From an uncultured Coriobacteriaceae bacterium (GTDB lineage: Bacteria; Actinomycetota; Coriobacteriia; Coriobacteriales; UMGS124), in assembly GCA_900539345.1 (NCBI GenBank), contig UQBS01000074.1:1-11407 (forward strand): a stretch of DNA of 11,407 nt. The letters are read 5' to 3'. Of the stretch, positions 8,202 through 11,407 are shown piece by piece (the stretch's first letter is position 1; each line of letters starts with the position of its first letter). The translations under genes were made by a program, and so were the position numbers. The notes under the pieces are model-generated. The model did not search any database and was not told where the DNA came from. It saw only the letters and a list, made by a program, of their open reading frames with translations.

Positions 8202-8268
8202 CGCCGGCAAGGCGTCGGGAGGCGCAGCGTACTGGACGTACGTAAGCCTCCCGAGAACGCAGCCGGCG
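8202..8268. repeat. Palindromic unit B of the repeat array
   Basis: A 67-nt imperfect hairpin. The outer stem is CGCCGGC (8202-8208) with GCCGGCG (8262-8268). Then come an AA bulge, GCG with CGC, a perfect 9-bp stem TCGGGAGGC with GCCTCCCGA, and an apex CGTAC-TGGAC-GTACG. The outer-stem bases differ from those of unit A on both sides, yet pairing and bulge position are kept. Confidence 0.8.
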
Positions 8269-8285
8269 AGGTTCTGCTGGATGGT

Positions 8286-8708
8286 TTACCCAATGGTGAC
8301 CTTGGTGACGTTGGCGTTCTGGAGGCGCTTGGGCACATTCACGGTCAGCACGCCGTCCTTGAGCACGGCGGTCAGACCAGCGGTGTCGGCATCCTTGAGG
8401 TAGACGCCACGGGTGGCATGGAACGCAGAGGTCTCACGCAGGACGTAGTTGCGCTTCTCAACGTCCTCGGAGTCCTTGTGGTCGATGTCGATGACAAGGC
8501 GGCCGGCGTTGAGCTCAACGTCGATCTCCTCGCGGGCGACACCAGGAACATGGGCCTCAACGATGTAGCCGTCGGGGTTCTCCTGAACGTCCATCTTGAA
8601 GGCGTTGGGAGTCTCGGGATAGCGCTGCTCGAAGTTAGCGAGATCGTTGATGGCGTCGAACCAGTTGTTCAAAGCGTTCACGCGACCATAAGGAAGAATA
8701 GCAGCCAT
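8286..8708 (-). CDS. Small heat-shock protein, Hsp20/alpha-crystallin family
   Basis: An ATP-independent holdase chaperone that binds unfolding proteins under heat or other stress and passes them to the refolding machinery. The protein has 140 residues, a usual bacterial length. The ATG at 8708 has a near-perfect ribosome site AAGGAGG (8724-8718) nine bases upstream. The short N-terminal arm contains NNWFDAINDL (14-23), as in many bacterial Hsp20 proteins. The alpha-crystallin domain spans about 36-128, with EAHVPGVAREEIDVEL (51-66) and the signature AVLKDGVLTVNVPK (114-127). The C-terminal VTI (137-139) can serve as the I-x-I anchoring motif for oligomers. It is monocistronic in the window and divergent from a small membrane-protein gene. 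I found no CIRCE or HAIR operator. Its leader can pair over the ribosome site (separate entry). Confidence 0.95.
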   Translation of the reverse strand: MAAILPYGRVNALNNWFDAINDLANFEQRYPETPNAFKMDVQENPDGYIVEAHVPGVAREEIDVELNAGRLVIDIDHKDSEDVEKRNYVLRETSAFHATRGVYLKDADTAGLTAVLKDGVLTVNVPKRLQNANVTKVTIG

Positions 8709-8710
8709 GA

Positions 8711-8786
8711 TGAACAGCCTCCTTTTGTGCGGGGGTTCGGACCCGCTTGGTTTTATTGCTGACTGTTCTATTCCACCCGTGAGAAC
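8711..8786 (-). promoter_or_regulatory. hsp20 leader with possible RNA thermometer or switch
   Basis: In the hsp20 transcript, GAACAGUC (from 8768-8761) can form eight pairs, one of them G-U, with GGCUGUUC (from 8719-8712). The latter includes the last two G residues of the Shine-Dalgarno AAGGAGG and most of the spacer to the AUG. The enclosed loop holds another hairpin, GCGGGUCCGAACCCCCGC (8746-8729). The upstream arm also has a competing partner: GUUCU (8786-8782) can pair with AGAAC (8769-8765). Two exclusive folds, one hiding the ribosome site, are therefore possible. Small heat-shock genes are common hosts of RNA thermometers. The transcription start is unknown. Confidence 0.4.
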
Positions 8787-8856
8787 CTATAAACAGGATT
8801 GTCTTATCTTCTCAGTTCCTTCACATAAGGAAATCTAAGCCTAGCATTGTTAAGTT

Positions 8857-8884
8857 TTGCAAGCCGCCCAAGAAACGGTATAGT
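8857..8884 (+). promoter_or_regulatory. Sigma-70-type promoter of the small membrane-protein gene
   Basis: TTGCAA (8857-8862) and TATAGT (8879-8884) are 16 bp apart, matching 4 of 6 and 5 of 6 consensus bases. Transcription would start near 8891, about 40 bp ahead of the TTG start at 8934. This argues against translation starting at the upstream in-frame TTG at 8847. Confidence 0.6.
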
Positions 8885-8933
8885 AGGCACAACACGGGCG
8901 CAGACGGCGCCCCCATGCAGCAAGGATGCGCCT

Positions 8934-9260
8934 TTGGATTACAAGAACTTCGGGCGAGGCCGAGACCAAATCGCCCTTGACGAGCATGATGAGCAGGCAT
9001 ATCAGCAGGCATACGGTCGTGCGACGAGCACGCCGGGCGTCTCGGACTCCGTGCCGGGCATACGCCCCGCCCATCCCCTGCCCAGCTATCGCTCCAGCAG
9101 GCTCGACTACGACCGCTATCTGGAGCGCCCGCGCGACAAGTTTCAGATTTTCTCCGCACAAAATCGCAGGCGCAAGGCGCGCGCCATTGCCTCGAGCATC
9201 GCGCTCGGCCTTTTCGTGGTGGCATGCATTGTGGCCATCATCGTCCTGCTTACACGCTGA
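8934..9260 (+). CDS. Hypothetical small protein with a single C-terminal membrane segment
   Basis: I do not recognise this family. The preferred start is TTG at 8934, seven bases after AAGGA (8922-8926) and downstream of a good promoter, giving 108 residues beginning MDYKNFGRGRDQIALDEHDE. Residues 1-75 are hydrophilic, rich in Tyr, Arg, Asp and Gln (for example DEQAYQQAYG and RLDYDRYLERPRDKF), with a Pro/Ser-rich middle. A basic cluster RRRKAR (78-83) precedes one hydrophobic segment (about 84-106), and the chain ends LLTR. This is the layout of a tail-anchored protein with its bulk in the cytoplasm and a very short outside tail. No signal peptide is seen. The gene is transcribed away from hsp20 and towards nadE, with a hairpin overlapping its stop. 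An ATG at 8926 opens another frame but has no such protein character. Confidence 0.7.
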   Translation: MDYKNFGRGRDQIALDEHDEQAYQQAYGRATSTPGVSDSVPGIRPAHPLPSYRSSRLDYDRYLERPRDKFQIFSAQNRRRKARAIASSIALGLFVVACIVAIIVLLTR

Positions 9261-9294
9261 CGCCCGCAGCCGGCACATCCAGCCACGGGCGTCA
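9258..9294. terminator. Hairpin between the convergent small membrane-protein gene and nadE
   Basis: TGACGCCCG (9258-9266), which begins with the TGA stop codon of the upstream gene, pairs perfectly with CGGGCGTCA (9286-9294). The 19-nt loop contains GGC/GCC. No T run follows directly. A small GCTA-GTA-TAGC hairpin with TTTT (9301-9315) comes just after on the plus strand. It lies where a shared terminator for the two convergent genes is expected. Confidence 0.5.
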
Positions 9295-9320
9295 ATGCTC
9301 GCTAGTATAGCTTTTACCTG

Positions 9321-11198
9321 CTAGTTCTTTGAGAACATGGGGAATCCGAAGCAGTCGTCCATCTCACCTGCCTGACCGGACGCAAGCGCGGAGAACGTGA
9401 CGTCGGCCACCGCGGTGGGCAGCTGGTTGCTGCGCACGGCACCCGTTTGAAGCATGGCATCGAGCGCCTCGTCCACATCGGGACGCGCCTCGAGGTCGTC
9501 GCAGTCTACATCCCCAAAATCACACCAGCGATCAAGACCCGGCTCGTCGGCATCGCGCTCGCTTGCATGGTCGCGCCAGCCGTTCACGACAGGCCAACCC
9601 CTGTCCGTGAAACAGCGCATGGTAACGACGGGCCCCATGGGTTCCTGGCGACGCTTGTATTCGGCATTTGCGCAGGTCGTAAGCACCTTGTCCACCACAT
9701 CGGCCGGCATGCCCGCCTGTACCGCGTCGCACGCGTCCAGGCCGCGGTCCACATGCATGGTGAGCACCTGGTCGATCTGCTCGTAGGTGGCACCGAAGGA
9801 CCCCTCGTCGGTCTGGTTCTCGCTTAGCTCGGCCGAAGGGGGCTTGACCAGCACGTTTTCGGGAATGACCTCGAAAGGGCTGCAGGCGTTGCGCCAGCGG
9901 GCAAGCTCGTACACGCGGCCCTTGTACACGTCGGCCAGAGGGGCATACGCGCCCACCGTGTCGCCGTAGAGCGTGGAGTACCCCATGCCCGACTCCGACT
10001 TGTTGCCCGTGTTGAGGACAAGCGCACCCCAGGCGTTCGACAGGCTCATGAGCACGCACCCACGCAGGCGCGCCTGGAGGTTCTCTCGGCCGACGCCCTC
10101 GAAGACACCGCCCAAAGCCTGCGCAATGCCCTGGTCGGCAACCGCGAACATATCTTTGATAGGCACGGTGCATGTCCTGATGCCCAGGTTTGCGGCAAGC
10201 GCCTCCGCGTCATTGACGGAGCTTGCGCTGGAGTAAGGCCCAGGCATGAGGACGCCGCGCACATGCTCGCAACCGAGGGCGTCCACGGCCAGGGTCGCCA
10301 CCACGCTGGAGTCGATGCCGCCCGAAAGCCCCACGACCACGTCGGAGAAGCCGCTCTTGCGCACGTAATCGCGCACGGAGACGACAAGGGCGCGGTAGAG
10401 GTAGGCCGTCCACTGGTCGTCGCTGATCGACTCGATCTCGTCGACACGGCGGCCCACAAACTGCCCCGCAGCACAAGGGGGCTGCTCGTCGCCCGCGTCG
10501 TCGACGTCAAAGACGGAGATACCCTCCTCGAAGATGGGGCACGAGGCAACGATGACGCCGTCGGGGTCAGCCACGAAACTGCCGCCGGCGAGCACCACGT
10601 CGTCGTAGGCGCCCACGCCCTGCACGAAGGCCATCCAGCACGGCGACTCGGCAATCAGCGAGCTCAGCACGCCCTCGCCCAGGCCGAACACGCCCAGAGA
10701 GGACGCGTCGTCGCGGCAGAAGGGCATGGGCGACATGGCAAGCATCACGTCGCATGGCACGTCCTGGGCGCTCGCCGAAGGCGAGCCGGCGACAAAGAGC
10801 AGGTCGACGCCACCCCAGGAAAGCGTGACGGGGGCGCTGGAAACGCCGTCGTACTCAATGGCAGACGTATAGGCCTCGCGGCGGCGCAGCGGGCAGACGT
10901 CTCCCGCATCGCACAGGAAGAACTCCGTGTATGCATCCTGCGAGTCAAGCATGTAGGCGGGCACCACGCAGGCCACCGGCGTACGTGCCGCCAGGTCGTA
11001 GAGCGCGTCGATAAGGTCGAGCTGGTAGGCGCGGTGCTCGACCAGGCCCTGCGGGTAGGCACCCGACATCACCGTGGCAGGAAACACGACGAGGTCGGCC
11101 TGGGCGGCCAAGGCCTGGCGCGCACTCGAGAGCATGCGCTCAACGGTCTGCGAGAACTTGCCTGGGTTGGAATTCACCTGTGCAATCGCTATCTTCAT
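9321..11198 (-). CDS. nadE: NAD(+) synthetase, two-domain type with apparently inactive glutaminase domain
   Basis: Catalyses the last step of NAD synthesis, ATP-dependent amidation of deamido-NAD. The ATG at 11198 has AGAGG six bases upstream, giving 625 residues. Residues 1-235 are a nitrilase/CN-hydrolase-like domain starting MKIAIAQVNSNPGKFSQTVE. Residues about 260-545 are the synthetase domain with P-loop SGGIDSS (292-298), ENLQARLRG (372-380), NTGNKSE (396-402), GYSTLYGD (406-413), KPPSAEL (452-458) and EYKRRQ (513-518), all intact. The glutaminase triad Glu-Lys-Cys is not found. FPE is FPA (A41), the Lys region reads PLRRREAY (103-110), and the CED-W site reads LLFVAGSPS (133-141). The enzyme is therefore likely ammonia-dependent or fed by a separate amidotransferase. 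An acidic tail (about 544-625) follows the usual end of the family. Confidence 0.92.
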   Translation of the reverse strand: MKIAIAQVNSNPGKFSQTVERMLSSARQALAAQADLVVFPATVMSGAYPQGLVEHRAYQLDLIDALYDLAARTPVACVVPAYMLDSQDAYTEFFLCDAGDVCPLRRREAYTSAIEYDGVSSAPVTLSWGGVDLLFVAGSPSASAQDVPCDVMLAMSPMPFCRDDASSLGVFGLGEGVLSSLIAESPCWMAFVQGVGAYDDVVLAGGSFVADPDGVIVASCPIFEEGISVFDVDDAGDEQPPCAAGQFVGRRVDEIESISDDQWTAYLYRALVVSVRDYVRKSGFSDVVVGLSGGIDSSVVATLAVDALGCEHVRGVLMPGPYSSASSVNDAEALAANLGIRTCTVPIKDMFAVADQGIAQALGGVFEGVGRENLQARLRGCVLMSLSNAWGALVLNTGNKSESGMGYSTLYGDTVGAYAPLADVYKGRVYELARWRNACSPFEVIPENVLVKPPSAELSENQTDEGSFGATYEQIDQVLTMHVDRGLDACDAVQAGMPADVVDKVLTTCANAEYKRRQEPMGPVVTMRCFTDRGWPVVNGWRDHASERDADEPGLDRWCDFGDVDCDDLEARPDVDEALDAMLQTGAVRSNQLPTAVADVTFSALASGQAGEMDDCFGFPMFSKN

Positions 11199-11208
11199 AG
11201 GGCACCTC

Positions 11209-11239
11209 TCCCAACGTTGGGATGCTAAACGAATCGTTT
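11209..11239. promoter_or_regulatory. Two adjacent palindromes upstream of nadE
   Basis: TCCCAACGTTGGGA (11209-11222) is a perfect 14-bp palindrome. AAACGA-A-TCGTTT (11227-11239) is a perfect 6+1+6 inverted repeat four bases further from the gene. The first ends against the nadE ribosome site (GAGAGG on the minus strand) and could form a hairpin with loop ACGU in the leader. Either could be a repressor operator. I cannot name the regulator. Confidence 0.4.
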
Positions 11240-11345
11240 GTGTACAGGTTAGACGCATCTGCGTTGCAATGCTGTGAATATACGGCACGCACGCAACAAC
11301 CAGACGTACCATATCCGCCACAACCACCGCCGGCAAAGGAGCCCC

Positions 11346-11407
11346 ATGAGCGTCACACTTCGCGTGGCCTGCGCACAAGACGCACCCGCCCTGCTTGCCA
11401 TTTACGC
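11346..11407 (+). CDS. GNAT-family N-acetyltransferase, N-terminal fragment at right edge
   Basis: Only 20 codons are visible: MSVTLRVACAQDAPALLAIY. The ATG is preceded by AAAGGAG (11335-11341) with four bases between, a strong ribosome site. The pattern of a short beta-strand with an Arg, then a D-A-x-x-L-x-x-I-Y helix, is typical of the start of GNAT acetyltransferases, especially the phosphinothricin acetyltransferase-like group. It is divergent from nadE across 147 bp. The substrate cannot be told from this fragment. Confidence 0.6.
   Translation, partial: MSVTLRVACAQDAPALLAIY

Larger units (their letters stand above)
8074..8277. repeat. Direct repeats interleaved with palindromes downstream of hsp20
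   Basis: A 31-bp sequence beginning AGGTTCCGCAACCCACTAAA occurs at 8074-8104 and 8171-8201, a period of 97 bp, with 29 of 31 positions identical. A degenerate third start, AGGTTCTGC, is at 8269-8277, 98 bp on. The repeats separate two 66-67-bp palindromic units (8105-8170 and 8202-8268). Each repeat can itself form small hairpins, for example AACCC with GGGTT in the first copy. The array begins nine bases beyond the hsp20 stop and ends about 130 bp before tilS. No transposase or cas gene is near. It resembles an intergenic REP/MITE-type element; the class and any function are unknown. Confidence 0.85.

Noticed and set aside
8074..8277. CRISPR array
   Set aside because: There are only two full repeats. 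The intervals are 66-67 bp and strongly palindromic with shared motifs, unlike unique spacers, and no cas genes are present.
8074..8277. Integron attC sites
   Set aside because: The bulged hairpins are reminiscent, but no proper GTTRRRY/RYYYAAC core pairs, gene cassettes or integrase are visible.
8769..8856. Search for CIRCE (HrcA) or HAIR (HspR) operators in the hsp20 upstream region
   Set aside because: No TTAGCACTC/GAGTGCTAA or CTTGAGT/ACTCAAG pair was found, so no operator was annotated.
8926..9324. ATG-started frame overlapping the small membrane-protein gene
   Set aside because: The Arg/Ser/Ala-rich product has no domain character. The alternative frame has a well-placed ribosome site, a basic cluster and a membrane helix.
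11199..11378. 60-codon upstream extension of nadE
   Set aside because: It would overlap the start of the divergent acetyltransferase gene and precede the canonical MKIAIAQ start, which has its own ribosome site.

Overview
The window is GC-rich and densely coding. It looks like a chromosomal segment of an anaerobic high-GC Gram-positive, most likely Actinomycetota class Coriobacteriia (Collinsella/Olsenella-like). That placement is an inference from the gene set, the strong GC bias at third codon positions, and the frequent GTG and TTG starts with good Shine-Dalgarno (SD) sites. No tRNA, rRNA, CRISPR array, phage gene or transposase is visible.

Layout, left to right. (1) 1-2032, minus: the N-terminal 677 codons of nrdD, the anaerobic class III ribonucleotide reductase, running off the left edge. 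Upstream of it is a tandem pair of NrdR-box-like sites spaced 31 bp. (2) 2384-3343, plus: menA, a menaquinone-pathway prenyltransferase, divergent from nrdD across a 351-bp gap. A strong bidirectional hairpin terminator separates it from the next convergent operon. (3) 7947-3523, minus: tilS, hpt and ftsH in that transcriptional order, with 50-60 bp gaps. This is a classic conserved bacterial cluster (tRNA-Ile lysidine synthetase, hypoxanthine phosphoribosyltransferase, membrane AAA protease). (4) 7948-8285: no gene. It holds a hairpin and an unusual array of 31-bp direct repeats interleaved with two 66-67-bp palindromes of different sequence but the same architecture. (5) 8286-8708, minus: a small heat-shock protein (Hsp20 family) whose leader can pair with its own ribosome binding site. 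(6) 8934-9260, plus: a 108-residue unrecognised protein with one C-terminal membrane segment, divergent from hsp20 and with its own promoter. (7) 9321-11198, minus: nadE, a two-domain NAD synthetase whose N-terminal glutaminase-like domain has lost all three catalytic triad residues by my motif alignment. It also carries an extra C-terminal tail of about 80 residues. (8) 11346 to the right edge, plus: the first 20 codons of a GNAT acetyltransferase.

The genes are mostly housekeeping with an anaerobic flavour: oxygen-independent dNTP synthesis, menaquinone and NAD for redox metabolism, and proteostasis through FtsH and Hsp20. No new defence or mobile system is seen. The most interesting points are the apparently glutaminase-dead NadE, the structured repeat array downstream of hsp20, and the possible RNA switch in the hsp20 leader.
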